This document shows, one piece after another, positions 43,920 through 51,448 of a DNA stretch of 64,000 nt; position 1 is the stretch's first letter, and each line of letters opens with the position of its first letter. Origin of the DNA: a virus. The position numbers were made by a program, and so were the translations under genes. The stretch is from positions 47,692 through 111,691 of the IMG/VR virus record IMGVR_UViG_3300049729_000226. One strand, 5' to 3'. The notes beneath the pieces were generated by a model. That model was not told the DNA's origin, did no database searches, and was given only the letters and a program-made list of their open reading frames with translations.

Positions 43920-45059
43920 TTGTCTCTGATAACTCACAGACCCAAGAATTTCAACGATGTTGTGGGTCAGACTCGAGCAATTCGTGTGCTCACAGCAATT
44001 ATGACCAAAGCTATCTTTATTCCAAGAGGTTTCCTACTCGAAGGGCAAGTAGGAACCGGCAAAACCTCTGTTGGCTACCTTCTTGCGAAGGCCCTGATGT
44101 GTCACAACGATCCTCTGGGCTGCAACAGTTGCCCTTCCTGCATTCTCATAGCCGAACAAGGAATTGAGCAGCACCCAGACTTCCTAGAAGTGGACGCGGC
44201 GAGCAATCGAGGGGTGGAGAACGCTCGCAACATCCTACTCCAAGCGGAGTCCTTGTCAGTTATAGGGAAGCGGCGGGTGGTGTTGATTGACGAGGCTCAT
44301 GACCTGACAACGCTGGCCTGGGATGTCTTTCTGAAGCCTTTGGAAGTGAAGGACAACAACAGCGTGTTTATCTTCGCTTCGAGCGAGGGTGATTCCATTC
44401 CCAAGACCATCCGATCACGTTGCGCCAAGGCTCGTTTCAACATCATTCCTGAGGATCTTCTGCTTGGTTTGCTCTGTAACACAGCCAATGCACACAACAT
44501 CAAGTACGACATGGATGCGATGAAACTGATTGCCAGGGTGTCCAAGGGAATCGTGCGCGATGCCTACACCACTTTGGACTCGGTTGCTTCGATGGGATTG
44601 GTCACCAAGGAACTCGTACAGGCTGTCGTAGATACAAGCCTAGACGATTCATGCGTGAAGATCTTTCTCCATATCCTTCGCAAAGAGCAAATCGAGGCTT
44701 GCAAGATCTGCGACGAAGCCTGTGGTGCCAACTCTCCGGTCAAGGTCATCCAGACGATGTTTGAAGTTTATGGCAGGGCGATCTTCAAGCCAGAGGGACC
44801 GGCTCATGAAGCCATTCGAGCCGGATTGGGTAACGTATCATTGGTTACTTCAGTTTTCATAAAGTGGAGCCTGCTTTCGAGCCTATCATTGGATGCGATG
44901 CCTTTGTTCATCATCGACATGATGAACATGCTTGAACCTGAAAATAGACAGACAAACAGGCAAACGTATGTTATCTCCGGTCCTTCTAAATCAGATATGG
45001 CAGAGGAAGTACTCAATATTCGGGAGCTACTGCAGCAAACTGGTGGTCATGTCGATTAA
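43920..45059 (+). CDS. Clamp loader subunit, DnaX-like AAA+ ATPase
   Basis: 379 residues from TTG at 43920. Walker A GQVGTGKT (42-49), zinc module C-x6-CNSCPSC (61-74), Walker B VLIDEAHD (121-128), sensor-like ASSEGDSIPKTIRSRC with an SRC finger at 166-168. The C-terminal domain is helical. This is the gamma/tau-type ATPase that loads the sliding clamp. The start region GGGATAggactTATCCC is a small hairpin over the TTG, and no strong ribosome site is evident. The Ala/Val-rich tau extension is absent. Confidence 0.88.
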   Translation: MSLITHRPKNFNDVVGQTRAIRVLTAIMTKAIFIPRGFLLEGQVGTGKTSVGYLLAKALMCHNDPLGCNSCPSCILIAEQGIEQHPDFLEVDAASNRGVENARNILLQAESLSVIGKRRVVLIDEAHDLTTLAWDVFLKPLEVKDNNSVFIFASSEGDSIPKTIRSRCAKARFNIIPEDLLLGLLCNTANAHNIKYDMDAMKLIARVSKGIVRDAYTTLDSVASMGLVTKELVQAVVDTSLDDSCVKIFLHILRKEQIEACKICDEACGANSPVKVIQTMFEVYGRAIFKPEGPAHEAIRAGLGNVSLVTSVFIKWSLLSSLSLDAMPLFIIDMMNMLEPENRQTNRQTYVISGPSKSDMAEEVLNIRELLQQTGGHVD

Positions 45060-45077
45060 TCGAATATTTTCTTCAAA

Positions 45078-45107
45078 TTGCTCGTTATGTGAAATTCACA
45101 GTATAGA
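45078..45107 (+). promoter_or_regulatory. Sigma70-like promoter before the endonuclease and NusG-like genes
   Basis: TTGCTC (45078-45083) and TATAGA (45102-45107) stand 18 bases apart in the 111-base gap between the clamp loader and the endonuclease at 45171. TGTCGGT/ACCGACA and TAACCT/AGGTTA inverted repeats near 45122-45170 could also partly hide the ribosome site GAGG. Confidence 0.35.
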
Positions 45108-45170
45108 TTAGTAGCCATCGGTGTCGGTTGTTCTCTGTTAACCTTGCCTTCACCGACAACTGAGGTTACT

Positions 45171-45746
45171 ATGTCCTGCATCTACTTGCTGACTAACGTA
45201 GTGAACAAAAAAGTCTATGTTGGCAAGACAAAAGGAGATCCTCTCTTCCGTTGGAGGGAACACGTACACGATGCGAATAACGGAAGTATTCTTCCATTTC
45301 ACTGTGCATTGCGTAAGTACGGAGTAGAGAATTTTCAGTTGTCAACTTTGGTGCTTGGAGATTACTCTAGAGAAGATCTGAATAATTTAGAAAAACAGTT
45401 CATCTCTGATTACCAATCCTACCCTCCAAATCTTGGATTTGGATACAATTCCAGCCCAGGAGGAGATGGTGGTGCAGAGATTGCACTTGGACCAAAAAGT
45501 CAAGCAACTCGTGACAAGATATCAAAATCCAGACTGGGTTATGTGGTTCCTAGAGAGCAAGTAGAAAGACAGCGAGCTAAACTACTAGGAAGAAAGCAGT
45601 CTCCTGAGCACATTAAGAAGAGATTGGCTCATCTTGGGGATAGAAACCATAAAAACCTAGGAAGAACTTTGTCACCAGAGTGGAGAGCTCACATTTCTCT
45701 TGGTCTTCTAAAATGGAACAGAAAGAAGACGGAGGTGGAGGCTTGA
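45171..45746 (+). CDS. GIY-YIG homing endonuclease
   Basis: 191 residues from ATG 45171 (GAGG upstream); the frame opens at 45144. The nuclease domain is clear: SCIYLLTNVVNKKVYVGKTKG, LFRWREHV, CALRKYGVENF, FGYNSSPGG. The tail has NUMOD3-like motifs (SQATRDKISKSRLG and SPEHIKKRLAHLG). Its last codons overlap the start of the NusG-like gene at TTGA (45743-45746). It is free-standing between clamp loader and NusG-like genes, adjacent to essential replication and transcription genes as for the other copies. Confidence 0.85.
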   Translation: MSCIYLLTNVVNKKVYVGKTKGDPLFRWREHVHDANNGSILPFHCALRKYGVENFQLSTLVLGDYSREDLNNLEKQFISDYQSYPPNLGFGYNSSPGGDGGAEIALGPKSQATRDKISKSRLGYVVPREQVERQRAKLLGRKQSPEHIKKRLAHLGDRNHKNLGRTLSPEWRAHISLGLLKWNRKKTEVEA

Positions 45747-46927
45747 TCCTTTTTTATGGGGACAGAAAGGTTCTAGAAGGCCGGGTGTGGTACCTTCTCG
45801 AGCTGTCTAGTGATAAGACTGTTCAGTCTATCATGAAACGGGTCGGAAAGGCCATACCGAGCATATTTCGGGACCAATCTATAGAAATTTTCCTCCCAGT
45901 ATTTGAGCGCGATCTCGATGAGTTCGACATGCGAACTGGCAACTATATCTTTGCCAGATCCACTGGACTTACACAGTTACTTAGACTCAAGACCATAACT
46001 GGAATAGTGGGAATTGTAACTGAGGGCGAGTGTAATCGACCTTCAAAAGCCATCTTGGTTGAAGACGACTATGTTCAGCAAGTCATGTGCGATGCCAAGA
46101 AGGCATTCGATGACAGGATCTTGGGGATCAAGGTCGGCAGTTTCGTGAGGATTCTCGATGGGGAGACCCGCGACTATTGTGGCAAGGTGACTGTGATTCA
46201 CGACGGCAAGGCGGCGGTCCAGGTCGAGCTCAAGACGAAGCTGGTTATCATAGAAACACCCCTTCGAAATCTCATCAATCTTCCTCATGTCCCTCCGGAA
46301 CAGCAGGTCTTCTACTATGGACCTCTGGTGAAGGAGATGATGGACGAGCAGCAGGACAACGGTCGACTTCTGGTCGAGGAAGATCTTGAGTACGAAGATG
46401 AGATCCCGGTCGAGGTGGACATTCCTCTCATCACAGATGACATCAATCACCATTCCAGACAGAAGACCATCACGGCGCTCGCCAAGCGTTTGGTCTTTGA
46501 AGGAATCACTGAGCCGGTGCCCTTGGCTGCCAGAGTGATCACTGCCATCAAGGCTCACGAGGTCAAGGCCCCGAAGAATCTCTTCATCGTTTACTGCGTG
46601 CTGAAATCCTCTCTGATGGACAATCACTTCACCAAGATCGATCCCACGATCAAGAACTATCGCGATGTCATACACAAGTTTGGCAAGTCATACAAGTTTT
46701 CTGCCAACGACATCGCGGAGATCGATCCAGAGCTTGGCATTCCGATCACAACCATTGGTGTTTGCAATGACGGACGATCTCGTGAGGCTCGTCTCAAGAA
46801 GCTGATGATGGCTTCAAGTAGTGAACCTGAGACAGTCCTTTGCATAGTGGAACCAGAGAAAACGATCATTCGTAGTATCGAGAATGAGCCTCACGAAATG
46901 CGGTTGCTGACTGCCGGAGTGAATTGA
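45743..46927 (+). CDS. NusG-like transcription factor with a long C-terminal extension
   Basis: 394 residues from TTG 45743, preceded by GGAGG inside the endonuclease end; a longer frame opens at 45680. Residues ~14-105 follow the NusG N-terminal (NGN) plan: VWYLLELSSDK, IFLPVFERDL, GNYIFARS, TGIVGIV. A KOW-like motif follows at ~130-180 (VGSFVRILDGETRDYCGKVTVIHDGKAAVQVEL). Residues 181-394 have no match I recognise, with an acidic linker first (EEDLEYEDEIP). It probably binds host or phage RNA polymerase to control elongation or termination. Confidence 0.6.
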   Translation: MILFYGDRKVLEGRVWYLLELSSDKTVQSIMKRVGKAIPSIFRDQSIEIFLPVFERDLDEFDMRTGNYIFARSTGLTQLLRLKTITGIVGIVTEGECNRPSKAILVEDDYVQQVMCDAKKAFDDRILGIKVGSFVRILDGETRDYCGKVTVIHDGKAAVQVELKTKLVIIETPLRNLINLPHVPPEQQVFYYGPLVKEMMDEQQDNGRLLVEEDLEYEDEIPVEVDIPLITDDINHHSRQKTITALAKRLVFEGITEPVPLAARVITAIKAHEVKAPKNLFIVYCVLKSSLMDNHFTKIDPTIKNYRDVIHKFGKSYKFSANDIAEIDPELGIPITTIGVCNDGRSREARLKKLMMASSSEPETVLCIVEPEKTIIRSIENEPHEMRLLTAGVN

Positions 46928-47532
46928 TGGAAGTCAAGAGAGAAATTGTCCACAGGCTCACGTTTGTCAATGACTGCGGTTGCCAGTCCATACGAGAGTA
47001 CAAGGATCAGATGTGCAAGGAGCCTATGGGTGGCAGCAAGTTCACAGCTTGTGATGTCCACAAGGCCAAATCTCAGGACGTCCAGGAAATCCTGGAAATG
47101 ATGACCAATCAGGCTCTGGATAGAGAGGCTAGTAGCACCCCGGCTCCTCCTGTTCAGCATGTCTCCGGACCGGATGCTCGGTTTCCGTTATTGGGGAATG
47201 TCGTGGTCACAGAAGGCTCGAGCACTGTGGTCGCTACGGGCGGCGGAAAAGCAACGACCATGCATATGCCAAACATGCCCAAGAGGAATCCTGAAGACAT
47301 TCTCAATCCTCGGACAGTTAGCCGCACAGTTGTAACCACATCCAGAAAATCCTCCAAGACAGCGGCTCCGGCTGCTCTCGATATGCATGATGAGGACGCT
47401 GCACTCTTTGCCGGCGCAGGATCGGATGCTCAGATGGATGAGGTAGAAGAGCACGAAGGTCTTACGGCTCTTCTGGACAATGGTGGCTTGGGTTCACTTG
47501 AAGATGATCCCGATCGCTCTACTTCTTCTTAG
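46927..47532 (+). CDS. Hypothetical protein with N-terminal Cys cluster, unknown
   Basis: 201 residues from ATG 46927, which overlaps the previous stop (TGATG). The first ~45 residues hold C-x-C-x(10)-C and a later TACDVH that could form a metal site. The rest is low-complexity, acidic and Ser/Thr-rich at the end. It converges with the minus-strand gene at 47519, sharing 14 bases of 3' end. No function. Confidence 0.5.
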   Translation: MEVKREIVHRLTFVNDCGCQSIREYKDQMCKEPMGGSKFTACDVHKAKSQDVQEILEMMTNQALDREASSTPAPPVQHVSGPDARFPLLGNVVVTEGSSTVVATGGGKATTMHMPNMPKRNPEDILNPRTVSRTVVTTSRKSSKTAAPAALDMHDEDAALFAGAGSDAQMDEVEEHEGLTALLDNGGLGSLEDDPDRSTSS

Positions 47533-47836
47533 CAGCTTCTCGTCTTAGAGAATTCCAAATCCAGGTTCTCCAAGCGGATTCGGTATCTAGAATCTGACTT
47601 TTCGAAGTCGGTTGAGGAGCATCGTCACACCAGGCGAACTCCATTCCCTTTGTTGTGTGAGACACCATCACGAGGGTTCCCCTGGGAGGATCTTTCACAG
47701 GTAGACCACCATGCTTTAGATCTTGAAAGAGGAGGCGAGCTACATCCATCCAAGTGGGATCTTCTCCTAACCTGTTATGCCTGATTTTAATGGGAATGAT
47801 GGAGATTTCGTCTTGAATTGGAGAACAAGTAGCCAT
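47519..47836 (-). CDS. Hypothetical protein, unknown
   Basis: 105 residues, ATG preceded by GAGGG on the minus strand. Helical middle (DPTWMDVARLLFQDLKHGG), with TLVMVSHTTKGMEFAWC and a basic tail. No family known. It is the last gene of the minus-strand block and overlaps the end of the plus-strand gene before it. Confidence 0.55.
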   Translation of the reverse strand: MATCSPIQDEISIIPIKIRHNRLGEDPTWMDVARLLFQDLKHGGLPVKDPPRGTLVMVSHTTKGMEFAWCDDAPQPTSKSQILDTESAWRTWIWNSLRREAAKKK

Positions 47837-47880
47837 ATTTATCCCTCAGAACTGGATACTCAGATTCAGCTTCCTTTCTA

Positions 47881-48438
47881 CTATCGTCTCGCGATGAAAA
47901 TCTTGTGACCCGCAGGTTTCAGCGGCTTGTTTTCCGGCCCCTTGATGTATGCTTCGATGAAGATCTTCTTGAAAGATCCATCCTTGTACGGCTGATTCCG
48001 CCAGTGTCCACTGACTTCCCATTGCCATTGCCAGTCTACCGGGTGCAGTTCGTCACTCTTGGGACGATCCTCTTCCAATCGGCGAAGGCTGATCACTCTG
48101 ACATCAGGAGAGATCTTCTCGTTGGCACGCTCGTGACGGCGGCGGGTGGGACGGTCGACGGGAACGGAAGTGTGATGAGAGAGTCGCTGGGCCATGAGAT
48201 ACTGAGCAGCATACACCCAGCGCATCTCATGCTTCATGTCAGATTCGCGACCCTTCAAGTATGCTCCCATTCCAAAGGATTTGGACTCGAAGTCGTGGAT
48301 CCTGTCGATCAGTTTGTCGCCTTGGGAGAGAGTGAAGTGTGACCAGCAGCCGAACCCGGTCTTTCCGGGCATATAGCTCTCGAAATCTTGGTAGCAGAGG
48401 AAGTACATCTTGGTCTCAGAGACTTTGAACCATCCCAA
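47881..48438 (-). CDS. C-terminal intact frame of the broken gene
   Basis: 185 residues from ATG 48438. It contains GWFKVSETKMYFLCYQ and the terminal WQWEVSGHWRNQPYKDG with KGPENKPLKPAGHKIF, a pattern familiar from actinophage proteins. Taken alone it may be translated from this ATG. Its N-terminus is in frame with an open stretch reaching back to about 48505. Confidence 0.5.
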   Translation of the reverse strand: MGWFKVSETKMYFLCYQDFESYMPGKTGFGCWSHFTLSQGDKLIDRIHDFESKSFGMGAYLKGRESDMKHEMRWVYAAQYLMAQRLSHHTSVPVDRPTRRRHERANEKISPDVRVISLRRLEEDRPKSDELHPVDWQWQWEVSGHWRNQPYKDGSFKKIFIEAYIKGPENKPLKPAGHKIFIARR

Positions 48439-48794
48439 GGCAGAGACCCTGAGACCAGTCCCTCCAATTTCGCTCTTATAACGGGATCCTCCAGTCCAGG
48501 ATTTTGCAACTCCGGATTGGGAACTTCGAAGGGAACTTCAATCCACATCCATCCTTGGGGAGAATGGACCCAGGACATCTCGAACTCGATGTCGTCTGGG
48601 ATGGTGGATCGTGCGTTCTCTACCAGAGAGCAGAAGTTCTTGTTCATGAAGAAGGTGTCGCCGGTTTCCAATGCGTGTTGGTATGCGGGAAGAGCCTCTA
48701 GATATGAGGATGCAGCTTTTGGCCATCCCGATTGGCAATCCTGGTGATGTGATTCCAGGCCGGTCCTCCCTCTATTCTGGCCCATTTGAGCCAA
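48309..48794 (-). CDS. Middle frame of the broken gene
   Basis: This frame encodes AYQHALETGDTFFMNKNF and LVENARSTIPDDIEF before it slips out of phase; its last ~40 residues are a shadow of the downstream frame. Neither end has a good start or natural C-terminus, so it is best read as part of the 47881-48835 gene. Confidence 0.35.
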   Translation of the reverse strand: MAQMGQNRGRTGLESHHQDCQSGWPKAASSYLEALPAYQHALETGDTFFMNKNFCSLVENARSTIPDDIEFEMSWVHSPQGWMWIEVPFEVPNPELQNPGLEDPVIRAKLEGLVSGSLPWDGSKSLRPRCTSSATKISRAICPERPGSAAGHTSLSPKATN

Positions 48795-48835
48795 CGGAAG
48801 CGGACTTCGATCGCATTGATGTACTCGCTCTTCAT
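48698..48835 (-). CDS. N-terminal frame of the broken gene
   Basis: A 45-residue frame starting at the ATG shared with the previous stop (ATGA). It reads EVRFRWLKWARIEGGPAWNHITRIANRDG and stops after HPHI. The conserved-looking start and homopolymer break suggest it is the true N-terminus of the larger gene rather than a separate protein. Confidence 0.4.
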   Translation of the reverse strand: MKSEYINAIEVRFRWLKWARIEGGPAWNHITRIANRDGQKLHPHI

Positions 48836-49017
48836 CTTACTCTCACAATTTCTCCAGTTGGTCTCTTCTCAAGGAACTTGACACAGACGTCCCAAAATAG
48901 AGCATCGGGGTGATTCAGGTAGGCACCTGCCAGCAAGCCAAACAACAGAGCCAAAGTGGTCTGCTCGTTGGTTATCACCGCAGCGGCGATGTAGCGGCAG
49001 TCGCTAGAATCTCGCAC
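48832..49017 (-). CDS. Small conserved-looking phage protein, unknown
   Basis: 61 residues from GTG 49017, with GGAGG eight bases upstream and its G shared with the previous stop. Alternative TTG at 49023 is too near the ribosome site. Sequence RYIAAAVITNEQTTLALLFGLLAG suggests a soluble alpha/beta fold, although its middle is hydrophobic. No function known. It overlaps the next start by 4 bases. Confidence 0.55.
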   Translation of the reverse strand: MRDSSDCRYIAAAVITNEQTTLALLFGLLAGAYLNHPDALFWDVCVKFLEKRPTGEIVRVR

Positions 49018-49178
49018 TACCAATTTCCTCCGGCAGTATCAGCTTCTCCAAACGTGCAGGGACCGCACATTCCGGTGGCAGGAACAACTGGAGTCTCGCC
49101 ACAGACTTCGCACTTTCTGGTCCAGTCTGGCGTTGTGTCAGTTTCGCGCGGCTTCTTCGTGGGTTTCTTCTTGCTCAT
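49017..49178 (-). CDS. Tiny zinc-ribbon-like protein
   Basis: 53 residues too short for most ORF calls. A basic N-terminus (MSKKKPTKKPRE) is followed by CEVCGETPVVPATGMCGPCTFGEAD, two CxxC pairs in a compact rubredoxin-like plan seen in small phage proteins. The ATG overlaps the previous stop (ATGA) and the stop overlaps the next start, so it is part of a translationally coupled run. Function unknown. Confidence 0.6.
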   Translation of the reverse strand: MSKKKPTKKPRETDTTPDWTRKCEVCGETPVVPATGMCGPCTFGEADTAGGNW

Positions 49179-49471
49179 TTGTTATCCAAAATTCCGGAAT
49201 CGTCGATCAGGGTTTCCATCTGGTCAACTTCCTGCTTCATCTTGCGAAAGCTGGGAGAGAAGATGCAATGGATCCAATCTGGCGAATTCTGAACCAGCCA
49301 GGTCCAGGTCTTGATGTGAAGTGGTGCAGGCTTGATGCCTCGAGTGAGCAGCAACGCTGCATCACCGACTACATTGAGGGGTGCTTTGAGCTCGTACAAT
49401 CTCTGAAGCCGGTCAAGTCTTGATCGAAAGACGTGGTCTGGCACCCTGAGTTCGTTCATAAACCTTTGCAT
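49175..49471 (-). CDS. Hypothetical protein, unknown
   Basis: 98 residues from ATG 49471, chosen over the upstream ATG at 49507 because GAGAGG lies seven bases before it. Sequence includes RLDRLQRLYELKAPLNVVGDAALLLTRG, helical, and a WTWLVQ segment. No known family. The 129 bases upstream to 49601 hold no gene I can see. Confidence 0.5.
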   Translation of the reverse strand: MQRFMNELRVPDHVFRSRLDRLQRLYELKAPLNVVGDAALLLTRGIKPAPLHIKTWTWLVQNSPDWIHCIFSPSFRKMKQEVDQMETLIDDSGILDNK

Positions 49472-49600
49472 AAATAGACCTCTCCATGTCTCCCCTCCAT
49501 TCCTCATCTACGCGAGGTCTGATCAAAATCGGGTAATCAGATGCTATCCCAAAACCGCCAGAAGATGATAGCCATTCGTTGGCGAAGTCTGTGAATTTTG

Positions 49601-49999
49601 CTAAACCTCATTTGATCCTTCTTTCTTCAACCATGAGAAGCCTTGGGTTTCTTCGTTCCAGTGACAACTGGAATCCGTTTCAGCTAACTCTCTGAGGTGA
49701 TTGGCCAAGTGAGGATTGTTCACGCTCTCCACATAGACCCCTTGATATGTCTTGCCACAGCTCTTCTTGAAGAGTTCGAAAGTCTGTTTGAAGAGGCCGC
49801 GCCCACGCATTTCCTTGATCACTGTGATATTGGCAAGGTCGATGAAGAGGTACAGGTGGCGATTCACCATGTGATGACCCTTGCGAACATAGACAGAAAG
49901 CTGTCCAGTCGTCAGCCACTCATTCTTCGCATGAGGAGAGGCAAGGAACTTCTCCAACAGAGTTCGGAGCGAACGATCCAGCTTGATGGGCTCAACCAT
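49601..49999 (-). CDS. GNAT-like N-acetyltransferase fold protein (small)
   Basis: 132 residues. The central block LYLFIDLANITVIKEMRGRGLFKQTFELFKK has the GNAT motif A look (a strand, then RGRG/A-type pyrophosphate loop, then a helix), followed by GVYVESVNNPHLANHLREL, which suits motif B. The protein is short for a full GNAT and lacks an obvious catalytic acid, so it may bind acetyl-CoA with a small substrate or be degenerate. It is the first gene on this strand; the divergent gap to 50074 may hold promoters for both directions. Confidence 0.5.
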   Translation of the reverse strand: MVEPIKLDRSLRTLLEKFLASPHAKNEWLTTGQLSVYVRKGHHMVNRHLYLFIDLANITVIKEMRGRGLFKQTFELFKKSCGKTYQGVYVESVNNPHLANHLRELAETDSSCHWNEETQGFSWLKKEGSNEV

Positions 50000-50073
50000 A
50001 CGATCACTCTACGCATCAGATGATGTAAACCGTTAGTGTGAAATGACTATCACAACCCAGATAGAAGGAATTT

Positions 50074-50796
50074 ATGCTCACAAAACTCCTGAACAAGTCA
50101 TCTGCAGTGAGGCCCCGGTCAGTGCTTCGTAGCACAGATCGGAATTACATGCGCCTCTTGAACGACGGTGCTCACTTCACGCGTGAGACCAGGAAGTCCA
50201 ATGGGAGCCAGCAACTTCGCTGTGTACTTTCTGATGGAGATACTAGAGTTCTCACTTCAGCAGTCTTTTATGACATGCTGGAGCGCGGCCTGATCGAGAT
50301 TGGCAACACTGAAATGGGAGATAATCAAGCCACAGACTTCTTCACCATCAGTGGAAAAGGCAAGAAGATCCTTGAGGGTGAGGATCCATACGCTCCTGTG
50401 CTTCCTGAAGATGAGCCTGAGCAGACGTCAGAGATGCCTGATGAGATAGTGCCTCCGGCCCCGGAATCTCCTCTGATTCCAGCAACTGCAGGTCTGAAAG
50501 TCAATCTCTGGAAGAAAATTGCCGAGAACAGACCCAAGCTCAAAGATCTGAAAGTCATCTCTCAGGATGGTCGCTACATCGATCCTTCGGTTCCTAACAG
50601 CAACCTTGAGGTCTACACAGCATTCGTGAAGTGGAGCGATGATGGAGATGACAAGATGGCTGATGAAGAGATTGACGTCCTGGCAAAGAGCGAACTTCAC
50701 GCTGAAGAGATCGCTGCTGCAGCCATGAGACAGGATTACGAGCCTGGTGGCAGGATCATCGGTATCAGACAGAGGATTCGCGGAACTTATTATTGA
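50074..50796 (+). CDS. Hypothetical protein with Pro-rich linker, unknown
   Basis: 240 residues. The N-terminal ~115 residues look like a winged-helix or small DNA-binding fold (SSAVRPRSVLRSTDRNYMRLLNDG, VLTSAVFYDMLERGLIEIG), then a Pro/Glu linker and an alpha/beta tail (LKVISQDGRYIDPSVP). No motif confirms it. It starts a plus-strand run divergent from the GNAT-like gene. The winged-helix idea is a guess from layout. Confidence 0.45.
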   Translation: MLTKLLNKSSAVRPRSVLRSTDRNYMRLLNDGAHFTRETRKSNGSQQLRCVLSDGDTRVLTSAVFYDMLERGLIEIGNTEMGDNQATDFFTISGKGKKILEGEDPYAPVLPEDEPEQTSEMPDEIVPPAPESPLIPATAGLKVNLWKKIAENRPKLKDLKVISQDGRYIDPSVPNSNLEVYTAFVKWSDDGDDKMADEEIDVLAKSELHAEEIAAAAMRQDYEPGGRIIGIRQRIRGTYY

Positions 50797-50852
50797 CATC
50801 AGTGATCTAGTAAAGCGATTTAACGATTGATGAACATCGGAAGGAGGCTGTT

Positions 50853-51227
50853 ATGGCCCCTATCATCACTCTAAAGAACTGGTTCCGGAAGGATTTGCGT
50901 TATGCAAACTGGGACCGCGACGTGGAGATTCTAAAGGACACTGAAACTGAGTGCTCCATTAGAGTTTACACGGATACACACAGCTATCGCATCGGAGCCA
51001 TGGTTCGTGAAGACGGAACTGGCTATCTCGGATGTGAGGCTTCTACTCGGAAGCCCAGGGCTGGAGAAGACCACACTCGTGGCAACGATCTTCCCGATGG
51101 TCTGTTCACTCGTGCCAATTGGCAAAGTATTCTTGGTTCGATTGTGGGATATGAGCTCGTGAAGATTCATCGTGAAGTACCCAAATCACCCGGTCTAGTG
51201 TCCGAGGAATCTGTCCAGAAAGTCTGA
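50853..51227 (+). CDS. Hypothetical protein, unknown
   Basis: 124 residues with GGAAGGAGG nine bases before the ATG, one of the strongest ribosome sites here. Beta-rich middle (CSIRVYTDTHSYRIGAMV) and WQSILGSIVGYELVKIH. No known domain. It converges with a small minus-strand gene, sharing 33 bases of sequence. Confidence 0.5.
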   Translation: MAPIITLKNWFRKDLRYANWDRDVEILKDTETECSIRVYTDTHSYRIGAMVREDGTGYLGCEASTRKPRAGEDHTRGNDLPDGLFTRANWQSILGSIVGYELVKIHREVPKSPGLVSEESVQKV

Positions 51228-51416
51228 CGCATCATAGAGTCCCAGCCGATTGGCGGCGACCTTGAGGATCACAAGCTGCTCCTTGGTGGAGTATTGCGCT
51301 TGCGGCTGCTTGGGGATCGACTCGGCAGCAACCATGCGAGGATCGCGATTCGGTAAAGGGAAAGAACAAAGGCTTGCAGGATAAGGCGTGGAAGTATCGT
51401 TACTCTTATCACTCAT
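51195..51416 (-). CDS. Small hypothetical protein, unknown
   Basis: 73 residues from ATG 51416, preferred over a longer frame back to 51464. It ends with STKEQLVILKVAANRLGLYDASDFLDRF, a helical pattern that looks like a conserved small phage protein. No function. It is just downstream of an HNH endonuclease on the same strand. Confidence 0.5.
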   Translation of the reverse strand: MSDKSNDTSTPYPASLCSFPLPNRDPRMVAAESIPKQPQAQYSTKEQLVILKVAANRLGLYDASDFLDRFLGH

Positions 51417-51448
51417 GCTTTTCTCTACTGATGTGAGTTGCCAAACAG

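Larger units (their letters stand above)
47881..48835 (-). pseudogene. Conserved phage protein, broken by two apparent frameshifts
   Basis: Three overlapping minus-strand frames combine into one plausible ~318-residue protein. The first begins MKSEYINAIE at 48835 and stops at 48698; the second carries AYQHALETGDTFF and the third starts near GLRVSALGWFKVSE. Each change of frame occurs at a homopolymer: CAAAAG (48717-48720) and GATCCCG (48483-48485). Adding one base at each joins them without a stop. The segments LVENARSTIPDDI and SALGWFK resemble conserved actinophage-type hypotheticals. The gene may be damaged or the assembly may have lost two bases. Confidence 0.65.

Noticed and set aside
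46043-46675. 210-residue antisense ORF within the NusG-like gene
   Set aside because: Opposite strand of a better supported gene with a coupled start.
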